A stretch of DNA of 64,000 bases from Pseudopelobacter sp964542535 (GTDB taxonomy: Bacteria > Desulfobacterota > Desulfuromonadia > Geobacterales > Pseudopelobacteraceae): the NCBI GenBank assembly GCA_964542535.1, contig CAZIUE010000016.1, positions 15,399 through 79,398 on the forward strand, in the 5' to 3' direction. Position 1 is the first letter of the stretch, and every line of letters begins with the position of its first letter. Under the pieces are notes generated by a model. That model had not been told where the DNA came from, made no database searches, and was given only the letters and a program-made list of their open reading frames with translations. Positions 1 to 8,740 of the stretch are shown one piece after another. Position numbers and translations under genes: made by a program.

Positions 1-2268
1 ATCAAGCTGTACGAGGAAGAGACGCGCCGGGCCTTGCGCACGCTCCTCCTCGTCTCCTGGATCGGCGCCAGGGAGCGCGAGACTAAGGAAACGGCCCATG
101 CCCTGGGAGAAGCCGTCGTCACCCTGAACGACGACACCAGGGGGGCGGCCGATCTGGTGGTCACATCGGAGGTCAGGATCAGCGAGACCACGAAACGCAT
201 GGACTCCCTCGAACAGGAGCTGAATTCACTGGGCAACCAGTTGGAGATCCTGCGCAACAACCTGCTGAGCAAGGCCCAGAACAACCTGCAGCTGCAAGCC
301 CAGATCAAGTTCTCCATCAGGATCGCCGCCGCAATCTGCCAGGTCATACCGGTGGGGCAACCGGTCCTGGGAACCATCGGCTCACTGGCCGGCGTGGCAA
401 GTGATTTCGTGGGGGGGGACGAATCAAAAACACCTGACACCATCTCCAAAATGGGGGATGTGATGACCAAGGCGCGGGAGGCGGCGAAAAAAGCCAAGGA
501 CGCGGGAGATAAGGCCGGCAAGGAGAAGGGGGAGGCTCCCGCCAAGGACGCCAAGGGGGCCAAGGAAAAATCGTCGGCCTGGGCAAAGGTCGGTGACGGC
601 CTGGGACCGGCCCTTTCCCAGGTCTCCCAGGCGGTCAAGGCGTTGCAGGTTCCGAAATCGGAAGTGGAAGCTGAACTCCAGCGGCTGGAATCGGAGAGCA
701 CGGAATGGAACGACATGGTCAAGAAGATCCGCGCCCTCAACACACGGAAGGCCGACCTGCTCGGAGAACTGCAGGACGCATTCCAGTCCCTGGGCGAGGG
801 GTATGGCCGCATCTCTTCCAATTCGGCCGCGATCTTCAGCATGCAGCAGGAACGGGCCAGGGAGATCGGCAAACTGGACCCGGCTGCCAACGGTTTCGTA
901 CGCCAGATGGGGCAGCGCTCGCGACTGACCCTGCTCCGCTATCTCTACCTGATGGTGCGTTCCTATGAGACAACCGTTCTCAAACCCATCGATGTTGACT
1001 GGAAACTGTGCGAGGTGACCGACAAGATCAACGATCTGGTGAAGCCCGAAGCCGGGTTCGACGCGGCTTCGCTGAATCAGCAGGTCGAGGCGCTCGCACC
1101 GATCTACCAGAAAAATATCGATACGGTGCGTAACAGTCTGCTGCAGGATTTCAGCTTCAACGAAAAGACAATCACCCTCCAGATGGGGCTGAGCCAGGAC
1201 CAGACCCCGGAGATACTGAATGCGCTGAACTCCGACGGCGAGATCATGCTCGATCCGCTCAGGTTCGGACTGATCCTGCCCGACTGTCAGCTGGCGCGCC
1301 TGAACGGGATCAGCCTCACGGCACTGGAATTCGATCCGTCAGCCCCACCCCTCCCGGAAACCCACAATGTCGTCATCTCCCTGCAACCCGCACGCCGCGG
1401 CACCATCAGGAAGGGAGAGAACCTCTATTCGGTCTACAGCGATGAGCCGCTTTCCTGGTCATGGACAAAAATGGCGACGGGAGAGATCCAGGCAAGCGTG
1501 CCGAGCGTCGCCTCCCAGGATATCCTGAACCTGGTGCTCGGCAGCGGCGCGGAGAAGATCAAGCAGAAAATCGCCCTGCCGCCGCTCTGGTCGGATCTGC
1601 GTCTCAGGGTGCAGTACAGCCCCAACCTGCCTCCCGGGAAAAAGCCACGCGTCAGCAGGCTGTTCTTCCGTTTCTTCTGCGACGTCAGCCCCGCGCCGGA
1701 CTATCTCTGCGTGCTGAACGTGCAATCCCAGGGGACAACCGGCGGAGCGGTGATTGAATGCTCACCGACCGACATGGCTTCGCGCGGGAACGGTTGTGCC
1801 GGCATGGTCCGGATATACTCCCAGGGCTCGCAGGTCAGCCTCGCGGTTCCCCCCCATGCCGCCGGGTCCGTGTTCGAAGCCTGGGACCTGCTGGGACAGA
1901 AGATCAACCAGGTGGGCAACAGGCGCACCGGAGTATCGTTCAAACTGGACGATCATGTGCTCGCCCTGTGCAACTGGAGGATGACCGCGGAAGAGGCCCC
2001 GCCGGTCGTGCTGATGAACATGCTTGCTCCGGCGGAGATGGCCGAGTTGGCCGAAATCCACGGAGATGAAAACGTCTGTTGTGAACTGAAGCGGGTACTC
2101 GCCGCCGAACCGGAGGCCAAAGATATCGTCATCCGGGCCGAGCCTTCCGACGACGCCCAGATCCTGGGGCTGACCCCCTCCCTGAATGCGGCCGAACTGC
2201 TGGAGCAGGACGAGGAGGGGTGGAAGCTGGTGAACTACCGCGGCGTTGTCGGCTGGGTGAACGGTTGA
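1..2268 (+). CDS. large coiled-coil protein with C-terminal SH3-like domain, 5' end outside the window
   Basis: The frame is open from base 1, so the N-terminus lies upstream; a TTG at 34 is only the first internal start-like codon. The visible part is about 755 residues. It begins with heptad-rich helices, then a hydrophobic Gly/Ala/Val stretch (around residues 100-125), an Ala/Lys-rich linker, and a second long helical block. A beta-rich half follows, ending in an SH3b-like module (last 50 residues, ending GVVGWVNG). Helices flanking one hydrophobic segment resemble alpha-pore-forming proteins. The middle section (LDPLRFGLILPD, then LNGISLTALEF) faintly recalls the C-terminal part of Tc-toxin TcA subunits. 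Both comparisons are inference. No catalytic motif was recognised and the function is unknown. Confidence 0.7.
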   Translation: MKLYEEETRRALRTLLLVSWIGARERETKETAHALGEAVVTLNDDTRGAADLVVTSEVRISETTKRMDSLEQELNSLGNQLEILRNNLLSKAQNNLQLQAQIKFSIRIAAAICQVIPVGQPVLGTIGSLAGVASDFVGGDESKTPDTISKMGDVMTKAREAAKKAKDAGDKAGKEKGEAPAKDAKGAKEKSSAWAKVGDGLGPALSQVSQAVKALQVPKSEVEAELQRLESESTEWNDMVKKIRALNTRKADLLGELQDAFQSLGEGYGRISSNSAAIFSMQQERAREIGKLDPAANGFVRQMGQRSRLTLLRYLYLMVRSYETTVLKPIDVDWKLCEVTDKINDLVKPEAGFDAASLNQQVEALAPIYQKNIDTVRNSLLQDFSFNEKTITLQMGLSQDQTPEILNALNSDGEIMLDPLRFGLILPDCQLARLNGISLTALEFDPSAPPLPETHNVVISLQPARRGTIRKGENLYSVYSDEPLSWSWTKMATGEIQASVPSVASQDILNLVLGSGAEKIKQKIALPPLWSDLRLRVQYSPNLPPGKKPRVSRLFFRFFCDVSPAPDYLCVLNVQSQGTTGGAVIECSPTDMASRGNGCAGMVRIYSQGSQVSLAVPPHAAGSVFEAWDLLGQKINQVGNRRTGVSFKLDDHVLALCNWRMTAEEAPPVVLMNMLAPAEMAELAEIHGDENVCCELKRVLAAEPEAKDIVIRAEPSDDAQILGLTPSLNAAELLEQDEEGWKLVNYRGVVGWVNG

Positions 2269-2346
2269 GGCTCGACCGAGCGATCGAAGGTATCTACCTG
2301 CGCTCACCTGTCTCTGGGCGATACCGGCGGGTGTGAGGGAGTTTTT

Positions 2347-2688
2347 TCACCGGGGGCGTATGCCATACGCCCCCGGTGGTGTATAGTCGATTTTGGCTGC
2401 GCCAAAAGGCAGGAGTTTTGTATCATGTCCCCGGAATCCCTGCTCGACAAGTTGGCGCTCGCTGCGGATCGAGTAAAAAGCCTGCAAAAGCGAAGCTTTG
2501 AACAGCTTTTCAGGAGGAATAGAAGGGCGACCGGTATGAGAATAGATCTCGTCGAACTTCGGCGACAGCTTTTCCAGCGCGGCATCGACCATCTTCTTCA
2601 ACGGCCGCAGCGGATGGCCCTTCGGGACGAAGCCTTCAGGCGAGATGTAGCAAAACATTGATTGTCGCTGATCGGTCTGGCCACGCAT
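2347..2688 (-). pseudogene. IS5-type transposase, N-terminal remnant
   Basis: The first 80 or so residues match the DUF772 N-terminal domain of IS5-group transposases: MRGQTDQRQSMF, then HPLRPLKKMVD, then SHTGRPSIPPEKLFKASLLQ, ending at RSERQLVEQ. Homology stops abruptly near 2440. The last 30 codons read through unrelated sequence containing the 2349-2377 palindrome. The DDE catalytic core is absent, so it cannot be active. A good ribosome-binding site (CAGGAG) precedes the start. It marks the left border of the AT-rich patch with the two lipoprotein genes. Confidence 0.85.
2349..2377. repeat. perfect 14-bp inverted repeat
   Basis: Arms ACCGGGGGCGTATG (2349-2362) and its exact complement (2364-2377) flank a single base. 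A run of six T precedes it on the plus strand at 2342-2347, and no T-run follows on either strand in the orientation a terminator needs. It lies at the 3' edge of the transposase remnant, so it may be part of the inserted sequence or an older intergenic palindrome. Confidence 0.6.
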
Positions 2689-2996
2689 AATTTTCTCCTG
2701 TTATTTCAGTAATTACACACCGATTCGTATCATAAAAAGGTTGTTTTTACTACTTTGTTTCTGGAGTTTTTCAGCAAACTTATAGAAACCTGCATAGTTT
2801 CTAGATATAGAAAAATGATTCTATATATAAGCTTGCTTCTAAATTTTGAAACGATATTCAACCGCTAAATTATGAATAAATATAAAACAGAGGAGGCAAG
2901 AATTGTGAAATAGCTGAAAGACTCTTTAGTTCGATGTGAATTAGCATTCACATCCAAGTCCATCATTGTGACGGACAAATAACAAAAGGAGACCAC
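2689..2996. other. AT-rich intergenic stretch
   Basis: No gene is visible. The stretch is far richer in A+T than its surroundings (runs such as tttctagatatagaaaaatg), which suggests imported DNA. It should contain the promoter of the lipoprotein gene at 2997. AT-rich hexamers resembling -10 boxes are too numerous here to single one out. Confidence 0.4.
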
Positions 2997-3569
2997 ATGA
3001 AATCCATTAAACTAATAGTATTACTTGTTTTACTAAGTACCGTCTTCGGCTGTACCAACTTTACTTACAATAACAAAACCTATTCGTCTGCTGCGGATGC
3101 CCTTGTAGCTCAAGGTTCTTTTTTGTCGGAAATTGAGTCTAAAATTAGACCATCAACAAAAAGATACAATAAGACCGTTTTGGTGGTCACCCCCTCACGC
3201 AAAACATGTGAAGCTTTGGGCGTAACATCCACAGGTCACGCCTCAAGTGAATTGGTAGGATATGTTGCTGATACGCTGACAAATGACTACAGAAAATTTT
3301 CGGACTACATTATCAAACGCAAAATGTTTGATTCTGTTAAATCGGCTGTCGATGACTTTCCAAAGGTAGCTGCTGAGGAAGCGAAAAATCAGTATGACGT
3401 TGTAGTGTATATGAATCTGATATCACCCAATCAGGCCGGATGGTTTGCCATGACCAAGCCTGATTACAATCCTCAACAAGTAAATTTCAGTACAATAGCT
3501 GAACCAGGAGCACCAAAAGTCGAATCTTGGCTCGAAAATTTAGACAAAGTGGTATCTCAATCAAAATAG
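2997..3569 (+). CDS. putative lipoprotein of unknown function
   Basis: A 190-residue protein with a lipoprotein signal peptide: charged MKSIK, a hydrophobic core, and lipobox VFGC (Cys at about residue 19). It is therefore probably lipid-anchored in the envelope. The mature part is mixed alpha/beta with no motif I recognise. AAAAGGAGACC just upstream is a strong ribosome-binding site. Codon use is AT-rich, unlike the genes from 4407 onwards. The next gene, also a lipoprotein, begins 14 bases after this stop, so the two probably form one transcript. Flanking transposase remnants support horizontal acquisition. Confidence 0.75.
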   Translation: MKSIKLIVLLVLLSTVFGCTNFTYNNKTYSSAADALVAQGSFLSEIESKIRPSTKRYNKTVLVVTPSRKTCEALGVTSTGHASSELVGYVADTLTNDYRKFSDYIIKRKMFDSVKSAVDDFPKVAAEEAKNQYDVVVYMNLISPNQAGWFAMTKPDYNPQQVNFSTIAEPGAPKVESWLENLDKVVSQSK

Positions 3570-3583
3570 AAAGAAGACCGACT

Positions 3584-4180
3584 ATGAACCTTTTTTTGAG
3601 AATCCTTTTTGGTATTCTAGTTACAGCATCATTATGTTCTTGCATGGCTCACTCTGCAATCAACAGAACTGAAAATTTCCAGAATTCCTGGCCTGCAGTG
3701 AACTATGTAACAAATAAACAGGTGATTGTTGAAGTAATTGATTTGAGGCATGATGTCGTTAACAAAAAAGTTGAGCCAACCTATGTTGGTGTTATTAGGG
3801 CACAATTTGGAAATCCATGGTCAATGTACACGGAAAGTGGACAACCTTTGGCAGTTGACATTGCAACTGCAATACGAAATGGACTGCTAAGTGCCGGAAT
3901 CAAGGCAGTTTTGCCAGAACAAATAGCATCAAATCATCTGGCTACAGAGAGAAAATTAACTTTGAAGATATATGATTGGGCGTGCGATACGTACAAAACA
4001 TCTGATTTTAACTATGATCTTGAAATGCAAGTATCAGATTCAAGCAATACCACCCTTGGAACGTTCAGAGACAGCAGCAAATCTCAAGAGAATGTCACTG
4101 TTCAGTCAGTTGTGGACGCAGGTAGGCACGCTCTTACCAAGTTACTGAACAACGATAACATATCAAAAGCTATGAAATGA
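3584..4180 (+). CDS. second putative lipoprotein, YajG-like at best
   Basis: The frame stays open upstream to 3527, but ATG 3584 is chosen. It follows an AAGAAGACC ribosome-binding site and starts a clean lipoprotein signal (MNLFLRILFG, lipobox LCSC). This gives 198 residues. The mature protein contains a segment (TNKQVIVEVIDLR) and a later helix (AVDIATAIRNGLLSAGIKA) loosely resembling the fold of YajG-type outer-membrane lipoproteins, which is a weak comparison. It lies 14 bases after the preceding lipoprotein gene and shares its AT-rich codon use, so the pair was probably acquired together. Function unknown. Confidence 0.7.
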   Translation: MNLFLRILFGILVTASLCSCMAHSAINRTENFQNSWPAVNYVTNKQVIVEVIDLRHDVVNKKVEPTYVGVIRAQFGNPWSMYTESGQPLAVDIATAIRNGLLSAGIKAVLPEQIASNHLATERKLTLKIYDWACDTYKTSDFNYDLEMQVSDSSNTTLGTFRDSSKSQENVTVQSVVDAGRHALTKLLNNDNISKAMK

Positions 4181-4338
4181 TGGCTACTGTGCAGCCAGAT
4201 TAAATTGAAAGGGTGTCTGAACCAGGGAAGCCTCTGGGGTCGGAGCCTCTAGGGTCGGGCTTGCTTTGTTGAATAATTTATTTCGGAGGGCACTGGGGTC
4301 AGATGTGACATTGGGACATCGATTGATACTCTTCACCC

Positions 4339-4410
4339 ATGGCCCGTAGAGAACGCATCCATTTCCCTGGGTCTCGACGGGCTATCTTCACGAAAGGAAG
4401 AACAAGATGA
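4339..4410 (+). pseudogene. RAYT (REP-associated tyrosine transposase) N-terminal stub
   Basis: ATG 4339 opens a 23-codon frame beginning MARRERIHFPG, the characteristic start of Y1-family RAYT/TnpA-REP transposases, which normally continue ALYHV. Here the match ends after 11 residues and the frame stops at 4408-4410, overlapping the gldA start codon. The upstream run ctggggtcagatgtgacatt resembles the leader often seen before such genes. A relic of a deleted element, it marks the right border of the AT-rich lipoprotein patch. Confidence 0.6.
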
Positions 4411-5522
4411 AACCTCAGCTGTTACGGAAGGCCTTTTTCCCGGGAAAATACATCCAGGGCCCCGGCGCCCTCGACCAACTGCCGGAGCTTGTCAGGCTGT
4501 TCGGCAGCCGGGGGCTGATCATAGCCTCCCCCACATCCTACGAGAGCATCCTGCCGGCCAGCGGCATCCAGCTGGGTTCCGCGCCCCTGTCCGTCGAGCG
4601 TTTCTCCAGGGAGTGCTGCGAAACGGAGCTGGCGCGGCTGGCGGAGATCGTCAGGGGAAAAAAGGTGGACGTGCTCGTCGGCATGGGAGGCGGAAAAGCC
4701 ATCGACACCGCCAAGATCGCCGCCGACCGCGCCAACATCCCCGTCATTGTCATACCCACCATCGCCTCCACCGATGCCCCCTGCAGCGGCTGCGCCGTGG
4801 TGTACTCACAGCAGGGGGTCTTCGAATCGGTGTACTACCAGAAGTCCAACCCGACGGCTGTTCTGGTCGACACGGAAATCATCGTCAAATCGCCGGCGCG
4901 CTTCCTGGTTTCGGGCATGGGCGACGCCCTGGCCACATGGTTCGAGGCACGATCGTGCAGCCAGGCCCATTCGCCAAACGTATGCGGCGGTTTGGCAACC
5001 CTGGCCGGCCTCAACCTGGCCCGGCTCTGCTACGACACGCTGCTCTCCTACGGCGTTTCAGCCAGGCTCGCCGCCGAACGCCACGTCATAACACCGGCAT
5101 TGGAGCGCATCGTTGAGGCGAACATCCTGCTGAGCGGGATCGGCTTCGAAAGCGGCGGCCTGGCCACGGCCCATGCCATCCACAACGGGCTGACGGCGCT
5201 GGAGGAGACGCATGCCTTCTATCATGGCGAAAAGGTTGCCTTCGGCGTCCTGGCCGGACTCCAGATCACCGATACCCCGCCGGAAGAATCGGAGGCCGCA
5301 TTCTCGTTCTGCGAGGCGGTCGGTCTTCCCACCACCCTGGCGGATATCGGTCTCGGGGAAGTGGACGAGGCCAGACTCATGGCCGCATCCGAAAAGGCCT
5401 GTGCGCCGGAAGAGAGTATCCACAACGAGGCCTGTGGCGTATCGCCGCGCAACATCCTGTACGCCATGGTGGCGGCGGACGCCATCGGGCGTTCCAGGAA
5501 GGAAAGGGCACGAAAGGGATAG
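4407..5522 (+). CDS. gldA: glycerol dehydrogenase (iron-containing ADH superfamily)
   Basis: A 371-residue protein of the size usual for GldA, which oxidises glycerol to dihydroxyacetone with NAD+. The N-terminal Rossmann part carries the GMGGGKAIDTAK dinucleotide-binding motif (around residues 93-104). The metal-binding half includes GMGDALATWFEA and the His-containing stretches TAHAIHNGL and FYHGEKVAFG expected for the catalytic metal site. The fragment IPTIASTDAPCS is typical of the family. The start follows a GGAAGAACAAG ribosome-binding region. A flavin-binding protein gene follows at 5603 on the same strand. It could also act on other vicinal diols. Confidence 0.9.
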   Translation: MKPQLLRKAFFPGKYIQGPGALDQLPELVRLFGSRGLIIASPTSYESILPASGIQLGSAPLSVERFSRECCETELARLAEIVRGKKVDVLVGMGGGKAIDTAKIAADRANIPVIVIPTIASTDAPCSGCAVVYSQQGVFESVYYQKSNPTAVLVDTEIIVKSPARFLVSGMGDALATWFEARSCSQAHSPNVCGGLATLAGLNLARLCYDTLLSYGVSARLAAERHVITPALERIVEANILLSGIGFESGGLATAHAIHNGLTALEETHAFYHGEKVAFGVLAGLQITDTPPEESEAAFSFCEAVGLPTTLADIGLGEVDEARLMAASEKACAPEESIHNEACGVSPRNILYAMVAADAIGRSRKERARKG

Positions 5523-5602
5523 GATGGGAATGCGCCAGAGGGTGACGTGAAGAGCTCAGGCGCGACAACGTGAACACATACACAAAACAGGGAGAAACGA
5601 CC

Positions 5603-6079
5603 ATGGGAAACAGTTCGGACAGCAGGATCAGGCAGGAGATCGTGGACTACATGGAACAGACCCGGTGGGCCGAGCTGGCCACGGTGCGGGAGGACGGCAC
5701 GCCGGTGATCAGGACCATGGGGGCATTTGCCATCAACGACGGCGGCGCCAGGATCTGCTTCGCCACCATGCCGGGCGCGCCCAAGACCCGCCAGATCGCC
5801 GGCAACAGCCGGGTCTCCTTCTTCTTCCAACACGAGGGACAGGATTTCATGACCTTCCGCAACGTGGAGGCGCTGGGGGACGCCGCCAGGATCAGCGACG
5901 AAGAGCAGATCCGCCGCACCGCGGAGATGATCTCCAGCCGCAGCCCGTTCGTCAGGGAGATGATCGAGAAAAACGGGCTGGGAGCCTTCGAGTTCTACGA
6001 GATCAGAGTTACCGAGATCAAGCACCTGGACTTCAGCAAGGGGGTCGGCCCCCAGGCGGTTGAGGTCATCACGCTGTAG
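5603..6079 (+). CDS. pyridoxamine 5'-phosphate oxidase-family FMN-binding protein
   Basis: The 158-residue protein has the split-barrel flavin fold: an N-terminal segment WAELATVREDGTPVIR followed by strands ICFATMPGAPKTRQI and RVSFFFQHE, as in small PNPOx-like proteins. Such proteins bind FMN or F420 and reduce varied substrates; the true substrate is not evident. ATG 5603 is preferred over an upstream in-frame start at 5570 because GGGAGA sits 7 bases before it and the family starts here. It lies 80 bases after gldA, possibly co-transcribed. An AraC regulator converges from the other strand. Confidence 0.85.
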   Translation: MGNSSDSRIRQEIVDYMEQTRWAELATVREDGTPVIRTMGAFAINDGGARICFATMPGAPKTRQIAGNSRVSFFFQHEGQDFMTFRNVEALGDAARISDEEQIRRTAEMISSRSPFVREMIEKNGLGAFEFYEIRVTEIKHLDFSKGVGPQAVEVITL

Positions 6080-6134
6080 ACGGAACAAGAGAGGAGAAGC
6101 GTGACTCCCGTGTCATGCCTCTCCGCCTCACTCC

Positions 6135-7067
6135 TCACGCCGCTCCCTGCCGCAACCTGCTGATGTCCCGCGAAGGGGGCTCCCCGAACAACCGGCTGTA
6201 CTCGCGGCTGAACTGGGAGGGACTCTCATACCCCACCCGGATCGCCGCGCTGGCCGCATCCAGATACTCCGTCAACATCAGCCGCCTGGCCTCCTGCAGA
6301 CGCAACTGCTTCTGGAACTGTAGCGGGCTCAGGGCGGTCATGGAGCGGAAGTGGTGGTGAAAGGTGGAGGTGCTCATGCGCACATGGGCCGCCAGGTCAT
6401 CGACCCGCAGCGGTCGATCGTAGTTCCCCTTCAGCCAGTCGATGGCCCGGGCGATCTGGTTGCTCTGGCTTCCGCTGGAGGCGATCCGGCGCAGGCGGGC
6501 CCCCTGGTCCCCCACCAGCAGGCGGTAGATGATTTCCCGCTGGATGATCGGCGCCAGGATCGGGATGTCTTGCCGGTCGTCCAGCAGGCCGACCAGCCGC
6601 TGCAGGGCTGCCACCAGTGCCGGCGCGACCTCCCCCACCGCCATACCGCGCCCCGCCTGCCCCCCCTGGGGTGGGGGGAGATTGCTGTCCACCATCAGCT
6701 GGGACACCTCGCGCAGGTCCAGCTTCAGCCTGAGCCCCAGGTACGGCTTCTCCCTGCTCGCCTCCAGGATCTGCACCACCGTGGGGAGGTGCACGGAGGT
6801 GATCAGGTAGTGGCGCGCGTCATAGATGTAGGAATCGTCCCCCACCACGACCCGCTTGGCCCCCTGGGCCACCAGACAGACGCTCGGTTCGTACATGCCG
6901 GTGGTCGGCTCGGTCACCTGTTCCCGACGGAAGAGCGACAACCCCGGGACCGGGGTGTCGAAACGTTCCCCCTCACCGGTCCATCGGGCAATACTCTTCG
7001 CCAACGCACCAACCACACCATCCAGCTCTTCCCTTCCAACATCCCGTTCAAGCGTTCCTTTTTCCAT
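6135..7067 (-). CDS. AraC-family regulator with AraC_N domain, YqhC-like
   Basis: A 310-residue regulator. The N-terminal cupin-like AraC_N domain (about residues 20-180; VPGLSLFRREQVTEPT, YEPSVCLVAQGAKRV) is followed by two helix-turn-helix motifs at the C-terminus (RVDDLAAHVRMSTSTFHHHF and VGYESPSQFSREYSRLFG). ATG 7067 is chosen because GGAGG lies 5 bases upstream; an earlier ATG at 7085 has a poorer site. It is divergent from an aldo/keto reductase and an iron alcohol dehydrogenase. In E. coli, YqhC of this type activates yqhD and dkgA in response to aldehydes, so the same role is inferred here. Confidence 0.88.
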   Translation of the reverse strand: MEKGTLERDVGREELDGVVGALAKSIARWTGEGERFDTPVPGLSLFRREQVTEPTTGMYEPSVCLVAQGAKRVVVGDDSYIYDARHYLITSVHLPTVVQILEASREKPYLGLRLKLDLREVSQLMVDSNLPPPQGGQAGRGMAVGEVAPALVAALQRLVGLLDDRQDIPILAPIIQREIIYRLLVGDQGARLRRIASSGSQSNQIARAIDWLKGNYDRPLRVDDLAAHVRMSTSTFHHHFRSMTALSPLQFQKQLRLQEARRLMLTEYLDAASAAIRVGYESPSQFSREYSRLFGEPPSRDISRLRQGAA

Positions 7068-7228
7068 ACCATCCTCCACCTGCATGCTATCCCGCCCCAG
7101 CTAGCCTGACAACGTTTTTTCACCCCTTCGCAGGATCGGGCAAGAAATTGAGAGGATCGGTCTACCGGCTTCCCGCACGCAGGGAGTAGGATACAGCCTG
7201 TCAACGATGGTATCCAAAAAACAGTGAA

Positions 7229-7428
7229 CCTGGAAACGGCGGTTGGGGGCTGCCGTAGAGAGCGCATCAGGGCTATTTCGTCGTAATTCCGGGTGAAATG
7301 GAGCGTCAACAGCCGATACTGTCTGAACCCGTAGGGTGAGTTTATCGGCTGTAGCGAAATGAGCCATGGAATTACAGAAAGAGCCCGTCCGCGCGAACGG
7401 AGGCAGCCCCCAACTGCCGCATTCAGGA
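7229..7428. repeat. long imperfect inverted repeat, about 90-base arms
   Basis: The left arm (7229-7319) and right arm (7343-7428) are largely complementary. Matching blocks include TTGGGGGCTGCC with its complement GGCAGCCCCCAA, GTAATTCC with GGAATTAC, and CAGCCGATA with TATCGGCTG. About 23 bases separate the arms. The whole could fold into one long hairpin. It lies between the AraC regulator and the aldo/keto reductase it may control. It may be a MITE-like element or a paired REP unit; no transposase lies beside it. Confidence 0.75.
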
Positions 7429-7443
7429 TAAAGGGAGAAAACG

Positions 7444-8448
7444 ATGCAGAAACGCAGATTGGGAAACAGCGGTCTTGAGGTATCGGCACTGGGGCTGGGC
7501 TGCATGGGGATGAGCTTCGGCTACGGTCTCCCGAAAGACAGGAAAGAGATGACAGCCCTGCTTCACGCAGCCGTGGAACGGGGGATCACCTTCTTCGACA
7601 CCGCCGAGGTCTACGGCCCCTTCACCAACGAGGAGCTGCTGGGTGAGGCGCTGGCGCCCCTGCGCCAGACGCTGGTGATCGCCACCAAGTTCGGTTTCGA
7701 CACCAGCGTCGATCCCCGTTCCATGAAGGGGGAAGGTCCCGCGCTGAACAGCCGGCCGGAGCATATCAGGGCGGTTGCCGAGGCTTCCCTCAAACGGCTC
7801 AGGACCGACGTCATCGACCTGTTCTACCAGCACCGGGTCGACCCGGACGTTCCCATCGAGGAGGTAGCCGGCACGGTGGGCGACCTGATCAGGGAGGGGA
7901 AGGTCAGACACTTCGGCCTCTCCGAGGCGGGAGCAAAAACCATCCGCCGCGCCCACGCGGTCCAGCCGGTGACGGCGCTGCAAAGCGAGTATTCCCTCTG
8001 GTGGCGCCGTCCCGAAGAGGAGATCATCCCGACCCTGGAGGAGCTGGGCATCGGCCTGGTCCCCTACAGCCCGCTGGGCAAGGGGTTCCTGACCGGGAAG
8101 ATCAACGAGAACACTACCTTCGAGACGGGCGACTTCCGCAACGTCGTCCCCCGCTTCACCCCGGAGGCCATCAAGGCCAACCAGGCCCTGGTGGATCTGC
8201 TGGGCAACATGGCGCAACGGAAACAGGCCACACCGGCCCAGATCGCCCTGGCCTGGCTGCTGGCCCGGAAGCCGTGGATCGTGCCGATCCCGGGAACAAC
8301 CAAGCTGCACCGCCTTGAGGAGAACCTGGGGGCGGTAGCGGTCGAACTCACGGCCGAGGATCTGCGCGACATCGACGATGCAGCGGCCAAGATCAAGCTT
8401 GAGGGAGCCCGCTACCCGGAACAACTGGAGCAGCTGACCGGACGGTAA
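7444..8448 (+). CDS. aldo/keto reductase
   Basis: A 334-residue (alpha/beta)8-barrel NADPH-dependent carbonyl reductase. The catalytic tetrad is visible: Asp and Tyr in FFDTAEVYGPFTNEELLG (about residues 40-57), Lys in VIATKFGF, and His in DLFYQHRVD. The cofactor-binding part near the end (WIVPIPGTTKLHRLEENL) is intact. It starts MQKRRLGNSGLEVSALGLG after a GGGAGAAAACG ribosome-binding site. It most resembles the YhdN/AKR13-type enzymes reducing aldehydes. The divergent AraC gene and the downstream YqhD-like dehydrogenase suggest aldehyde detoxification, as with E. coli DkgA, although this is not a DkgA orthologue by sequence. Confidence 0.9.
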   Translation: MQKRRLGNSGLEVSALGLGCMGMSFGYGLPKDRKEMTALLHAAVERGITFFDTAEVYGPFTNEELLGEALAPLRQTLVIATKFGFDTSVDPRSMKGEGPALNSRPEHIRAVAEASLKRLRTDVIDLFYQHRVDPDVPIEEVAGTVGDLIREGKVRHFGLSEAGAKTIRRAHAVQPVTALQSEYSLWWRRPEEEIIPTLEELGIGLVPYSPLGKGFLTGKINENTTFETGDFRNVVPRFTPEAIKANQALVDLLGNMAQRKQATPAQIALAWLLARKPWIVPIPGTTKLHRLEENLGAVAVELTAEDLRDIDDAAAKIKLEGARYPEQLEQLTGR

Positions 8449-8740
8449 TTCCATGTAAAATCGTTATGTTGCGAATAATCCTCCTACAAGCAGTTGAAAC
8501 TTGGATACATGGGATACACACGGATACAACCAAGCGAACCGGATAAAACGTCATCCATCATCAAGATGCATGCTCCCTTGTATGCCATCATATCGATCTA
8601 CCTGTGTTTATCCGTATCCATCCGTGGCTACCTGCCGTTTAATGATAATTGCCGCGTAGAGACGCATTGCCATGCGTCTCTACTCATCATGAATGCATTA
8701 GGTAAATTGAGGCCGAACATACATTCTGGAGGATACAACA
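8449..8740. other. intergenic stretch with repeated ACGGATA-type motifs
   Basis: No convincing gene. An 84-codon frame is open here but has no ribosome-binding site and is simply translated repeat sequence. Copies of GGATACA and CGGATA near 8503-8545 and of TATCC/ATCCGT near 8607-8628 on the other strand suggest a decayed intergenic repeat. The clear hairpin at 8656-8683 closes the stretch. A strong GGAGG ribosome-binding site for the next gene is at the end. Confidence 0.4.
8656..8683. repeat. REP-like hairpin, perfect 12-bp stem
   Basis: GTAGAGACGCAT (8656-8667) pairs exactly with ATGCGTCTCTAC (8672-8683) around loop TGCC. The GTAGAGACG...CGTCTCTAC type is a recurrent intergenic palindrome in several bacterial groups. 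There is no T-run, so it is not a standard terminator. Confidence 0.65.

Noticed and set aside
2349..2377. Palindrome as an intrinsic terminator
   Set aside because: The T-run is on the wrong side for the plus strand and gives A on the minus strand, so neither orientation fits.
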